Shown: positions 24,398 to 33,393 of the stretch, in pieces
How positions within the stretch are numbered: the stretch's first letter is position 1
How the letters are laid out: every line of letters starts with the position of its first letter
NCBI GenBank assembly: GCA_947165895.1
Contig: CAMVCB010000001.1
Location: 372,001-436,000, forward strand
Source of the DNA: an uncultured Treponema sp.
Lineage (GTDB): Bacteria > Spirochaetota > Spirochaetia > Treponematales > Treponemataceae
DNA: 64,000 nucleotides
Direction: 5' to 3'
Position numbers and translations under genes: made by a program
Notes under the pieces: model-generated
What the model saw: only the letters and a program-made list of their open reading frames with translations
Database searches by the model: none
Told to the model about the DNA's origin: nothing

Positions 24398-25105
24398 TTA
24401 GTTTTCTATAATTGTGTCGAGGGCAAGCAGCATCATTTCCTTAAATGTTGTCTGTCTTTCCTCAGCAGTAGTTTCTGGTTCATCTGCAACCATACTGTCA
24501 CTCACAGTACATATTGCAAGAGCCTTGCGGTTGAACTGAGCAGCAAGTGTAAAAAGCTCTGCCGCCTCCATTTCAATTCCGATAGCTCCGTATTTTGCAA
24601 ATTTCTTCCAGTTATCGTTATCATCATAAAAACGGTCTGTCGAAATAACAGGACCTACATGAGTATTAAATCCAAGCTCCTTTGCACGATGATAAGCCTT
24701 ATCAAGAAGAAGAAAATCTGGCACAGGAGAATAATGAAGATATCCGAAACGGTTTGTCTGAAGAGATGAATCTGTGCAGGCTCCGTTTGCAATAATTAAA
24801 TCGCGTACATGAACATCCTTATTTGTAGAACCACAGGTTCCGATTCTGATTGCCTTCTGAACATTATAGAACTGGAAAAGCTCCTGAACGTAAATTGCCA
24901 TAGAAGGCTGTCCCATTCCGGTTCCCTGAACAGAAACCTTCTGCCCTTTGTAAATTCCGGTAAAACCGAACATTCCGCGAACTTCGTTATAGCATTTTAC
25001 ATCTTCAAGAAAATTTTCAGCAATAAATTTAGCCCTTAAAGGGTCACCAGGTAACAAAACCTTATCAGCGATAGCACCTTCCGGCGCATTAATATGTGTA
25101 CTCAT
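24398..25105 (-). CDS. deoD: Purine nucleoside phosphorylase DeoD
   Basis: A 235-residue hexameric-type PNP. It starts [20 protein letters not shown] and has RIGTCGS (phosphate site) and [13 protein letters not shown] (Glu of the ribose site), with the catalytic Asp in TVSDSM. It cleaves purine nucleosides to base and ribose-1-P. The start at 25105 is chosen because the family begins there. The extended -10 TGATAGAAT ends 7 nt before this ATG with no ribosome site, which predicts a leaderless mRNA; its promoter overlaps the end of the chrA gene. Confidence 0.92.
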   Translation of the reverse strand: MSTHINAPEGAIADKVLLPGDPLRAKFIAENFLEDVKCYNEVRGMFGFTGIYKGQKVSVQGTGMGQPSMAIYVQELFQFYNVQKAIRIGTCGSTNKDVHVRDLIIANGACTDSSLQTNRFGYLHYSPVPDFLLLDKAYHRAKELGFNTHVGPVISTDRFYDDNDNWKKFAKYGAIGIEMEAAELFTLAAQFNRKALAICTVSDSMVADEPETTAEERQTTFKEMMLLALDTIIEN

Positions 25106-25141
25106 AAAAATTATTCTATCATAAAATAACAAAAACTACAA
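25106..25141 (-). promoter_or_regulatory. deoD promoter, leaderless type
   Basis: TTGTAG (25136-25141), 17 bp, and TAGAAT (25113-25118) preceded by TGA form an extended -10 promoter on the minus strand. The -10 ends 7 nt before ATG 25105. Confidence 0.6.
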
Positions 25142-25705
25142 AAATAAAATGCCAAAAAGAGCCCCGGCAAGAATCACAAAAATAGGATGAAGCTTAAACT
25201 TAAAAAAAACAAAGACAAAAACAAAGTAAGCGGCAAGGTTTGTCCACTTAAAAAGATTAATAAGAGACTGAACTGAAAAATTAAAAGAAGAATCCGGCAG
25301 ATTCAAAAGTGCAAAAACAAAAATCTGCAAAAAAGGCAGAAGGACAAGACCTGTACTCACCGGACGTAAAAATGCGAGGACTCCCTTCACATAAATATTA
25401 TCACTGAATTTTTTTAAAAAGCCCGCAATAATAATAATACAAATCAGAGAGGGAAGAACTTCGCCTGCAGTGGCAATAATCCCGCCCGGAACTCCGTAAA
25501 GATTATAACCAATGTAGGTCGCCATATTGATGCCAAGCGGCCCCGGTGTAGATTCAGAAATCGCTACCATATTGTAAAAGGTTTGAGAATCAATCAGACC
25601 TTTATCAACGATAGTCTGCTGCATCAGGGTAAGGGCAACAACACCCCCTCCAATCGTAAAAAGCCCGATATAAAAGAATGTGCAGAACAGCATAAAAATG
25701 CTCAT
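25136..25705 (-). CDS. chrA: Chromate transporter, C-terminal half
   Basis: A 189-residue CHR-domain protein with about six helices and the family motifs FYIGLFTIGGG and SESTPGPLGINMATYIG. It is one of two half-size ChrA proteins; the pair overlaps by 4 nt. Such short ChrA proteins act together as heterodimeric transporters in known cases, exporting chromate; other anions are possible substrates. Confidence 0.82.
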   Translation of the reverse strand: MSIFMLFCTFFYIGLFTIGGGVVALTLMQQTIVDKGLIDSQTFYNMVAISESTPGPLGINMATYIGYNLYGVPGGIIATAGEVLPSLICIIIIAGFLKKFSDNIYVKGVLAFLRPVSTGLVLLPFLQIFVFALLNLPDSSFNFSVQSLINLFKWTNLAAYFVFVFVFFKFKLHPIFVILAGALFGILFL

Positions 25706-26295
25706 TTTTGGCCCCCTTCATTTTTTTCAGGATGATTCTTAAGCTGCCTTGCACGGACAAAAACCATCACACAGGCGATTGCTATAGCTCCAAGAATGAT
25801 AATATAAGAAGGCAGCTTAAGTATTCCAACGCAAAAAAAAGCCGCCATCATAAAAATAAAATTTACGGGAGTTTTTATTGTTTTTTTTGAAAAGCTGTAA
25901 ACAACATGTGTAAGGAGAGCCGCAACCGCAACATTAATCCCTTTCAATGCCTTTTGCGCCAGAGGATTATCAGAAACAGAATTGATAAAGCGGGCCAGCA
26001 GCATGATAATCACAAAAGAAGGAGTTACCATACCAAGAGTTCCTGCAATGCCCCCTATAATTCCGGCACGCTTAAAGCCCACAAAAGTCGAAACATTAAC
26101 GGCAATTATTCCCGGGGTGCTCTGACCCACCGCATAATAATCAATCAGTTCTTCTTCTGTTATCCAGCCCCTTGAGTCAATTAGTTCGCGGCGAAGCATA
26201 GGCATCATGGCAAGACCGCCGCCAATAGTAAAGGTTCCAATTTTTATAAAGGTAATGTAAATTTCAAAAAGTTCCAGAAGAATATTTTTTTTCAT
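25702..26295 (-). CDS. chrA: Chromate transporter, N-terminal half
   Basis: A 197-residue CHR-domain protein with FIKIGTFTIGGGLAMMP and GQSTPGIIAVNVSTFVG, the same motifs as the downstream half, which indicates an old duplication. It comes first in the pair and overlaps its partner by ATGA. No ribosome site is present; TAGAAT (26302-26307) ends 6 nt before ATG 26295, so the mRNA may be leaderless. Confidence 0.83.
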   Translation of the reverse strand: MKKNILLELFEIYITFIKIGTFTIGGGLAMMPMLRRELIDSRGWITEEELIDYYAVGQSTPGIIAVNVSTFVGFKRAGIIGGIAGTLGMVTPSFVIIMLLARFINSVSDNPLAQKALKGINVAVAALLTHVVYSFSKKTIKTPVNFIFMMAAFFCVGILKLPSYIIILGAIAIACVMVFVRARQLKNHPEKNEGGQK

Positions 26296-26349
26296 AGTCT
26301 TATTCTACATTTTTTTCTGATTTTAGTTTATCATTGAATTGCAAAAACT

Positions 26350-27111
26350 ATGACAATATTTTTGTGTTCAACACAGGCAGATATTTTCCGCTTTCTTGCA
26401 AGAAAAATCGAAAAGAAAGGTCATACATGTCTTCTTTTTGGAGATTATACTTCGTACCTGAAAACACTCAGTAATTCAAAAGAACTCCCTGATCTTGCAA
26501 TTCTTGACTACACACTGGAAAACCATCTGATTTCAAAGAATCCCTATGAATCGCTCTGCGAAAAAAAACAGTATATGCCCCTAATTTTTTATAACGACCC
26601 TTGCATTGCAGAAGGTGCAAGACTTGAAGTATGGAAAAGTATTATTGAATCAACAGTAAGCAGAGACTATGCGCCAAAGGATAAGTTTTATATTCCCACT
26701 ATTGAAGAACTTGAAAAAATTTTAATTATGGTTGTTGATTTTATAGAATCCAGAGAATTCAGGCCATATATAAAGCTTATGCAGCAGCCTGAAGAATTTC
26801 CAAAACAAATGACGCTGGATTTTCTTGAACAGTCATTTATCAAAAAAGAAAGATTTTCCCTTCTTGACCTGAAGGACCAAATAAAGCTGCCGGATAATCT
26901 TTATATTCTCTTTAAAATTTTTTATGAAAATGAAGGCAAACTTCTTGAAATTGAAAAACTTCTGGAGGAATACGCCTCACAAAAAGCTCAGATTTCAGAA
27001 AAATCACTATGCGTACTGATTTCCCAGCTTCGAAGTGCCTTAAAAAAAATACCCACCCGAAAATTTCTCATAAAGAAACTTCCGGGTGGATACACACTGG
27101 AAAGCGAATAA
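26350..27111 (+). CDS. OmpR-like orphan response regulator
   Basis: This 253-residue protein has a receiver-like N-terminus with Asp53 in AILDYTLEN as the candidate phosphorylation site, a central linker, and a C-terminal OmpR/PhoB-type winged helix (about 165-253) ending KFLIKKLPGGYTLE. The receiver is divergent: the acidic pair normally at the N-terminus is not obvious (CSTQAD). No histidine kinase lies beside it; its 3' end is 3 nt from the convergent cheY. No ribosome site is seen, and TATCAT (26329-26334) suggests a leader of only about 8 nt. Confidence 0.7.
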   Translation: MTIFLCSTQADIFRFLARKIEKKGHTCLLFGDYTSYLKTLSNSKELPDLAILDYTLENHLISKNPYESLCEKKQYMPLIFYNDPCIAEGARLEVWKSIIESTVSRDYAPKDKFYIPTIEELEKILIMVVDFIESREFRPYIKLMQQPEEFPKQMTLDFLEQSFIKKERFSLLDLKDQIKLPDNLYILFKIFYENEGKLLEIEKLLEEYASQKAQISEKSLCVLISQLRSALKKIPTRKFLIKKLPGGYTLESE

Positions 27112-27114
27112 AGA

Positions 27115-27549
27115 CTAAGAAAGAACCTTAGAAATTCTTTCAAGAACCTTCTTTCTGTCCAAAGGTTTAATAATGTAGCTCTTTGCACCTACCATAAGAG
27201 ATTTCTTTACAAGTTCCTCTTTACCAAGGGCGCTGACCATTACAACCTTAGCGTTTTTATCAAAAGCAACAATCTGCTCAAGTGCAGTAATACCATCCAT
27301 TTTAGGCATAGTAATATCCATTGTTACCAGATCAACGTTAGGACAAAGTTCCTTATATTTGTTGACACCATCCTGACCGTCGCCAGCTGTTGCAACAACT
27401 TCATAACCTTCACTGGTAAGAATCTGTCCGAGCTGCTTTGCAACGAACATAGAGTCGTCAACAATCAGAACTCTGTACGAAGTTCCATCATCTTTACGGC
27501 CCTCAGGAGGACGCTCATTAATTGTAGGATAATCTTGTGTTGTTTTCAT
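27115..27549 (-). CDS. cheY: Chemotaxis response regulator CheY
   Basis: A single-domain receiver of 144 residues with the acidic pair Asp31/Asp32, the phosphoacceptor Asp78 (LVTMDITMP), a Ser in VVMVSALG and Lys in IIKPLD. Phospho-CheY binds the flagellar switch. An N-terminal extension of about 25 residues precedes the fold. AGGAG precedes ATG. It ends the chemotaxis operon. Confidence 0.92.
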   Translation of the reverse strand: MKTTQDYPTINERPPEGRKDDGTSYRVLIVDDSMFVAKQLGQILTSEGYEVVATAGDGQDGVNKYKELCPNVDLVTMDITMPKMDGITALEQIVAFDKNAKVVMVSALGKEELVKKSLMVGAKSYIIKPLDRKKVLERISKVLS

Positions 27550-27569
27550 AATTTAACTCCTCTTGATAT

Positions 27570-28052
27570 TTATGCGCGTTCCCTGATAGAAACGTTTACT
27601 TCTATTTTACCGCAATGTGAAATTAAAGGAACGATAAGTGCTTCAACACTGTCTGTAGTTCCTCCCAAAGCAGCAATCTCCATTTTTTGACCAATAAACA
27701 ATGCAGGTGGAGTTAAGTCGAACTTAAATCCTAATTCATGCAGTTTTGTTACAGCCTGTGCAGTAATAAGATTTGCCAGCTCACTGATTGTAGCTTTTGC
27801 CAAATCATCAAATTGTGCTAAAGTTTCGCCGTTCATAGCAGAAGCAATGTTCAATGCTGTTTCCATTGTCATGTCAAAAAGAACACGACCTTCAACATCG
27901 CCTGCAAGACCAACTAAAGCTGCAACACCCATAACTGGCATTGCGGTTGATTTCAAATATAAATCGCCTCGCTTTACTTCTGCACCACCCAAAACTTCCT
28001 GTAAAATACGAAAAGAAGTCTCAACAAACGGATTAATATACTCAACTCGCAT
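27570..28052 (-). CDS. cheX: CheY-P phosphatase CheX
   Basis: A 160-residue CheX with the catalytic ExxN motif Glu91-LA-Asn94 in ISELANLI. It dephosphorylates CheY-P and is the usual phosphatase of spirochaetes, which lack CheZ. AAGGAG precedes ATG. It lies 20 nt upstream of cheY and 10 nt after cheW-cheR. Confidence 0.92.
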   Translation of the reverse strand: MRVEYINPFVETSFRILQEVLGGAEVKRGDLYLKSTAMPVMGVAALVGLAGDVEGRVLFDMTMETALNIASAMNGETLAQFDDLAKATISELANLITAQAVTKLHELGFKFDLTPPALFIGQKMEIAALGGTTDSVEALIVPLISHCGKIEVNVSIRERA

Positions 28053-28062
28053 TTTTATCTCC

Positions 28063-29436
28063 TTAATCTTTATTGTATGCTACAAGTGCACCAACTGTAT
28101 TTTCACCAAATCTGAAGGATTCCGGCATAGCCTCATTTTCACCGATAATAGCAATTCCGTTTCCTTTTAACTTCTCCTGGAAATCTGTAACTACAGCATT
28201 CTGAGAAGCTTCATCCAGCAAAGAAAGAATATCGCGGGCGAATACAATGTCTATCATTGGAAGGGCATTCGTATTCTTACAGTCATGATATTCAAACATA
28301 ATACTGTCTTTTATGTCCTGATTAAAAGTATATTCCCCATTTGCTTTTTTTGTCAAATAAGAACTATACCAATCATCAGCCAATTCCGCAGGAATATTCA
28401 TCATAGCTGCGTTAGATACAGTCAGCAAGTCAACATCCTGTGCATAAACGCGGATTTTGCTTCTTGGATAGCGGCGATGGAGAATACATGCAAGGGAATA
28501 AGATTCCGTACCTTTTCCACAGCCCGGATTCCATACAACAATCTGCTTTGCAGAATTATCCGGAAGTAATTTTTCAACAGATTCTGCAAATTCTTTTGTC
28601 CACCATTTTCCGGTACAGCTTGACCAGAATGGTGTAAGAAACTGCTCTGCCTCAAGGTCATTCTGAATTTGAGTTTTACCTGCTTTTTTCCACTCGGTAA
28701 AGCGGTGGCGAACCCAGGATTCATTAACCGATGTAACATAGAATTTCTTATAATTTGCAAGAGATTCAACGATAAATTTAAATTCTTTCTCGTCAGTCTC
28801 ACTCTGTTTCTTTTCTTCAGCCTTTACGGCAGCTTTTGCATCAGATTCTGCGGCTGCCTTATTTTCAACAGGCTTAGGATTTCTTTCCGGCGGAATATAA
28901 GTTGGTTTTGGACGCTGAACATTTTCCAAAGCCTCTTTTCCGGAAAAAATACGGGTAATATCAAGAAGTACATAAAGATGTTTGTTTGCTTCAACAACAC
29001 CGTCAATATACTTAACGTTAATATCACCGAACAAAGGATGCGGCGGTTGGATTGTGCTCTTCTGAATTCCAACAACCTTATCAATCTTATCTACAATGAC
29101 ACCAAATTTCTGGTCATCAACAGACAGAATGATGATATTTTCCAGTTTTTTGCCTTTCTGGCCGGATACATCGATTCCGAAAAATATGCGCAGGTCAAGG
29201 ATAGGAATAATCTCACCACGAAGGTTATATACACCACGTACAAAAGGTAATGTATTAGGGACAAAGGTAAACCTGTCTGCCTTTACAATTTCCTTTACGT
29301 GCATAATATCAAGAGAATAATCCCTATCGGCCAGAGAAAAGGTTACCATCTTAAAATCTATGACAGTAGCATTATCCTGGTCTTTTTCTGCAACCTGAAC
29401 CTGAGTCTGACTAACTACCTGATTTTCTGCTTCCAT
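28063..29436 (-). CDS. cheW: CheW-CheR-like fusion adaptor
   Basis: The 457-residue protein has an N-terminal CheW domain (about 25-170, with NLRGEIIPILDLR), a Pro/Lys/Ala linker (175-215) and a C-terminal CheR-like methyltransferase domain (220-457) with the SAM loop WNPGCGKGTESYSLA. Such CheW-CheR-like fusions are known from Treponema chemoreceptor arrays, where they take part in array structure. The usual CheR segment NCRNVLIYF reads FARDILSLL here, so methylation activity is doubtful. AAGGAG precedes ATG. Confidence 0.88.
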   Translation of the reverse strand: MEAENQVVSQTQVQVAEKDQDNATVIDFKMVTFSLADRDYSLDIMHVKEIVKADRFTFVPNTLPFVRGVYNLRGEIIPILDLRIFFGIDVSGQKGKKLENIIILSVDDQKFGVIVDKIDKVVGIQKSTIQPPHPLFGDINVKYIDGVVEANKHLYVLLDITRIFSGKEALENVQRPKPTYIPPERNPKPVENKAAAESDAKAAVKAEEKKQSETDEKEFKFIVESLANYKKFYVTSVNESWVRHRFTEWKKAGKTQIQNDLEAEQFLTPFWSSCTGKWWTKEFAESVEKLLPDNSAKQIVVWNPGCGKGTESYSLACILHRRYPRSKIRVYAQDVDLLTVSNAAMMNIPAELADDWYSSYLTKKANGEYTFNQDIKDSIMFEYHDCKNTNALPMIDIVFARDILSLLDEASQNAVVTDFQEKLKGNGIAIIGENEAMPESFRFGENTVGALVAYNKD

Positions 29437-29448
29437 ATCCGACTCCTT

Positions 29449-31989
29449 CTATGCAGTCTGTTCCTGAGCCATCTGCTCCTGCTTAACACCAAGATCAAGC
29501 AGGGCGCTTACATCAATAATCAAAGAAACAGATCCGTCACCCAAGATTGATGCTCCGGCAATTCCCGGAGAATTAGTGAACTGATCTTTAAGAGGCTTAA
29601 TTACAACATCCTCTTCACCGACAAGCGCATCTACCATTACACCAATCTTCTTATCCTGATTTCCTACAATGACGATATAACATTCTTCCTTCTGCTCTGC
29701 TTCCGGCATACCAAAAAGACGCGCAAGGCGAAGAACGGTAATGACCTCATTTCGGACATTCATTACTTCATAATTATCGATATGATTAATATCCTTAATG
29801 TTTACACACTGGCTTTCAATTACGTTTGCAATTGGAATTGAGTAAACCTCTGTTCCTACGCGAACCAGAAGTCCCTGGATAATGGCAAGGGTAAGAGGCA
29901 GCTTGATTACAAAGCTTGTTCCCTTTCCTTTTGCTGAATTAACAGTGATTGTACCCTTAAGGTTATTAATCATTGTCTTAACAACATCCAGACCTACACC
30001 ACGTCCAGAGATATTAGAAATCTTTGCCGCTGTAGAAAATCCTGGCATCATAATGAGCTGGAAGGCCTCCTGCTCAGTAATCTGCTTATCCGGATGGATA
30101 AGACCTTTTTCAATAGCCTTCGCCTTTACCTTTTCAACATCAACACCGGCACCATCATCTTTAATTTCAATAACAATCTGGTTACCTTCGTTTGATGCTT
30201 TAAGGAGTACCGTACCTGTTTCAGGTTTTCCGGCAGCCTTTCGGACATCAGGCATTTCAATACCATGGTCAACTGAGTTTCGTACACAGTGCATAATCGG
30301 ATCAAGAAGATCTTCTACTACCGATTTATCAAGTTCTGTATCCTCACCTTCAATTACAAGGTCAATTTTTTTGTTCAAATCACGCTGTAAGTCTCGTACA
30401 ACGCGAGGGAAACGGCTGAAAATCTGATTGATAGGAACCATTCGGATTTTCATTACGCCTTCCTGAAGTTCACTGGCAATAGTACCAAGGTTCTGGGTTG
30501 TTGAACGGAAACGGCCTGTGATTCCCTTTGATTCTGCCTCATAAGCTTCAAAGACAGAGCCCAAATCACCGTATTCTGCAACAATTTCCTTTTTAACTTC
30601 AGCAGGATTTTCACCGCTCTTTACACGCTCCATATAGTCTGTAAGGTGATCAAAGAGGGTGTGAAGTCTTTCCTTATAATCGCTCTGCAAAGACTGGAAG
30701 CGGTTCAATTCGTTTGAAGTCTGAACAGCAAGCTGGTTGAAAGAAGCCTTTGTAATTACAGCTTCTGATACAAGGTTCAAGAGGTTATCAATTCGGCGTG
30801 AATCAACACGGAGAATTGAGCCCTGCTGAGCAGCATGAGACTGGGCTGCGCCCGCTGGTTTTGCTTCAGCTTTAGCTTCAGGCTTCTTATCGCCGCCGGC
30901 CTCTGCTTTAGCAGGCTGAGAAGCAGCGGGTTTTGGTTCAGGCTTAAGAACATTATCATTAAGAATATCATTCAGTAAGTCATTTTGTGCGGCGCTCATT
31001 GGGGCAGAAACCTCAGGCGCACTTGCAGCTGGAGCCGCAGAGGCTGGCTGAGCAGGAGCTGGCTGTGCTGGAGCTGCTGCCGGTTGAGCAGGAGCAGGCT
31101 GACTTGCAGCAGCCGCTGGTGCTGACTGTGAACCACCCTTGTAATTTGAATCATTCAGCTGATGAGCATCTGTTACAAGAGTAACATCACTAAGGAATGC
31201 TGCATCTTCAATTGCAGGACCATCCTGATCTGTTGCAATATAGTAATAAACCCATTCATAGAACTGATCTTCGTACAAGGCATCAAAATCAGGATTTGTT
31301 TTAAGGACATTTCCTACAGCCTTAAGGGCAGCAAATACCTGAATTCCACCTACGGAGTTCATAGGGTTACTTTCATCAAATTTAACGGCAATACACCAGA
31401 GTTTCTGATTTCCTTCACAAGTCTGTTTAAGCTCGTTGTATTCGTCTTCTGAAAGCTCTGGAAGAACAACTCCACCTGCACTTGAATCTGTTGCAGCGGC
31501 TGACTGCACAGCAGGCTGAGGAGCCGGTTCAGGAGCAGGAGCTGGTGCAGCGGCGGCTGCAGGTTTTGCAATAGGCTTTCCTTTTTCATCCTTAGCAGGA
31601 ATATAAGCCTGAAGTTTTGCAACAATGGCAGAGGTATCTTCTTCATAAACAGAACCATTCTGCCTTGCTTCCAGCATTGCCTTTATTACATCGATAGAGG
31701 AAAGCAGAATATCAACGATATTTTCGTCTACCTTCACTCTGTCTGAACGTACTTCATCAAGAACATCTTCAACTGTATGTGTAAAATGAGTGATTTCAGT
31801 CATTTCTACAGTTGCAGAACCACCTTTAAGCGTATGTGCAGCACGGAAGATTTCATCAATAGCTTCGTGATTAGACGGATCGCCTTCAATAACAAGAATG
31901 TTACTTTCCAGCTGTTCCACCTGCTGCTCAGCTTCCGCAAAGAAGTCTTTTAAGAGTTCTTCATTATTTGGGTCAAGATAATCGCTCAT
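29449..31989 (-). CDS. cheA: Chemotaxis histidine kinase CheA
   Basis: The 846-residue protein has a P1 phosphotransfer domain with His52 (RAAHTLKGG), a long Ala/Pro/Gln-rich linker (145-190, 285-385) around a small extra domain (about 175-280), P3 dimerisation, P4 kinase (HCVRNSVDHGIE, DDGAGVD, ISGRGVGLDVV) and a CheW-like P5 (700-835). The linker domain fits the atypical treponemal CheA. It is first in the operon cheA-cheW/R-cheX-cheY. TATAAT ends 7 nt before ATG, with no ribosome site. Confidence 0.94.
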   Translation of the reverse strand: MSDYLDPNNEELLKDFFAEAEQQVEQLESNILVIEGDPSNHEAIDEIFRAAHTLKGGSATVEMTEITHFTHTVEDVLDEVRSDRVKVDENIVDILLSSIDVIKAMLEARQNGSVYEEDTSAIVAKLQAYIPAKDEKGKPIAKPAAAAAPAPAPEPAPQPAVQSAAATDSSAGGVVLPELSEDEYNELKQTCEGNQKLWCIAVKFDESNPMNSVGGIQVFAALKAVGNVLKTNPDFDALYEDQFYEWVYYYIATDQDGPAIEDAAFLSDVTLVTDAHQLNDSNYKGGSQSAPAAAASQPAPAQPAAAPAQPAPAQPASAAPAASAPEVSAPMSAAQNDLLNDILNDNVLKPEPKPAASQPAKAEAGGDKKPEAKAEAKPAGAAQSHAAQQGSILRVDSRRIDNLLNLVSEAVITKASFNQLAVQTSNELNRFQSLQSDYKERLHTLFDHLTDYMERVKSGENPAEVKKEIVAEYGDLGSVFEAYEAESKGITGRFRSTTQNLGTIASELQEGVMKIRMVPINQIFSRFPRVVRDLQRDLNKKIDLVIEGEDTELDKSVVEDLLDPIMHCVRNSVDHGIEMPDVRKAAGKPETGTVLLKASNEGNQIVIEIKDDGAGVDVEKVKAKAIEKGLIHPDKQITEQEAFQLIMMPGFSTAAKISNISGRGVGLDVVKTMINNLKGTITVNSAKGKGTSFVIKLPLTLAIIQGLLVRVGTEVYSIPIANVIESQCVNIKDINHIDNYEVMNVRNEVITVLRLARLFGMPEAEQKEECYIVIVGNQDKKIGVMVDALVGEEDVVIKPLKDQFTNSPGIAGASILGDGSVSLIIDVSALLDLGVKQEQMAQEQTA

Positions 31990-32024
31990 ACAGATTATTA
32001 TATCCCTAAAACATCATATTTCAA
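31990..32024 (-). promoter_or_regulatory. cheA promoter, leaderless type
   Basis: TTGAAA (32019-32024), 16 bp and a perfect TATAAT (31997-32002) on the minus strand. The -10 ends 7 nt before ATG 31989. An AGGGA further upstream lies before the -10 and cannot be in the mRNA. Confidence 0.7.
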
Positions 32025-32092
32025 GAAAAATATTTGATTTTTATAACGTATTTTTATTTAAAGTTTTTTTCCAAATTTTCCGATATATGAAA

Positions 32093-32122
32093 TGGTATAG
32101 TTTAAATATTTTTGGGGTATAT
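32093..32122 (+). promoter_or_regulatory. Promoter and RBS of the outer-membrane protein gene
   Basis: Extended -10 TGG-TATAGT (32096-32101) gives a start near 32108. GGGG lies 5-8 nt before ATG 32123 and fixes that start codon over an upstream ATG at 32087, which overlaps the promoter. Confidence 0.55.
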
Positions 32123-33334
32123 ATGAAAAAGAAAATTGTTATCCTTATTACAGCATTATTTATACTGACTTCCGATTTTTATGCGGTTACCGCTTTTACA
32201 GGACTTGCCGGAGGAAAACTAAACTACAGCGCAAATCAGGATAAAGCAGATTATGAGCCTCAGCTGAAGCTTCAGGCTTTTTTTGCAGGTCAGTTCAACT
32301 TTGCCCCAAAAGTATGGAGCCACCTGGAATTTTCTATTGATACAGATAACTTCCTTACTGATTCTATTTTCAAAAGAACCTCAGCCCGCTTTAAGGTTGA
32401 TGAAATTTCACTGACTACAAAACAGACATTTACAACTACAATCAACTATTTAAGTGCCTTTGTAGGAGAATTTGAATCAATCGGATCTGACATTCTTTTG
32501 AGAAGATACTTTGGAATTGAACCGATAGCCTCAAAAATTACTGACAGCTGGCTGGGAACAGGGAATTCTACACTTTATCCGCATTTCGGAATAGGTCTTG
32601 CAGATGTTCTGCAGTCACATCAGTTTCCGGCTCTTGGCGGTGTTTATCTTTACGTAAACAATGAAGATGAAGATTATAAGGTTATGAACTTCGATCTCAG
32701 GGCTGCTGTCTGCCTGCACTACTTCACCCTTGATGCTGCGGCTGGACTTGGAGCTCCCCTTGCAAACAAAAGTCAGGGAAAGGATGTAATTCTTACTATA
32801 AATAAGCTTTACTGGCACGCAGGAAGTACAATGCTTATAGGAAACAACTATACTTCAGCAGCTTTCTTTGCACAGATTGGAATTAATAACGCTTCAATAA
32901 AGCCTAACGAGCATACAACTACAATTACCCCGAAAACATGTTACTTTCTTCTGGAGCCACGCTTCTACAGGGACAGTTCACATTTCCACATCACTTTCTA
33001 CAGCCTTCCAAAAGATACAATCGAAGAGCTTATGCTGATTGATAACAATTTTGGAATTAATATGTGTTTCTTCCGAAAACTTGAAACTAAACTTAATGTA
33101 TTAACAATTGGAGCTCATTTAAATGCCGGCTTCAAGGATGTCTATTTTGATATTATAAAAGATATTAATTCCCTTGATTTTTCTGACATTGACGTAAGCT
33201 TTATTCCATATTTCTCAGTTCCAATAATGTCGGGAATTTTAAATACTTCATTGAAAATCAAGTTCAAAAAATTTGCTGACGGAAAACCGGAAAAGGCATT
33301 TTCTGCTGATATAGGATATAAGTGCAAGCTTTAG
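32123..33334 (+). CDS. Putative outer-membrane beta-barrel protein
   Basis: A 403-residue exported protein: signal peptide (1-22, MKKKIVILITALFILTS) followed by alternating hydrophobic/hydrophilic strands rich in aromatic residues, and a C-terminus ending GYKCKL after a strand. This is the pattern of a spirochaete outer-membrane barrel. I see no named family motif. It is divergent from cheA and followed by a strong terminator. Confidence 0.65.
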   Translation: MKKKIVILITALFILTSDFYAVTAFTGLAGGKLNYSANQDKADYEPQLKLQAFFAGQFNFAPKVWSHLEFSIDTDNFLTDSIFKRTSARFKVDEISLTTKQTFTTTINYLSAFVGEFESIGSDILLRRYFGIEPIASKITDSWLGTGNSTLYPHFGIGLADVLQSHQFPALGGVYLYVNNEDEDYKVMNFDLRAAVCLHYFTLDAAAGLGAPLANKSQGKDVILTINKLYWHAGSTMLIGNNYTSAAFFAQIGINNASIKPNEHTTTITPKTCYFLLEPRFYRDSSHFHITFYSLPKDTIEELMLIDNNFGINMCFFRKLETKLNVLTIGAHLNAGFKDVYFDIIKDINSLDFSDIDVSFIPYFSVPIMSGILNTSLKIKFKKFADGKPEKAFSADIGYKCKL

Positions 33335-33347
33335 GAAAACTTAGCAA

Positions 33348-33375
33348 AAAAATGCTCCCGCGGGGGAGCATTTTT
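33348..33375. terminator. Bidirectional terminator
   Basis: AAAAATGCTCCC and GGGAGCATTTTT are perfect 12-bp arms around GCGG. A-rich and T-rich ends serve both the barrel gene (plus) and dapL (minus). Confidence 0.9.
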
Positions 33376-33393
33376 CTTATCTGAAAGTTTTAC

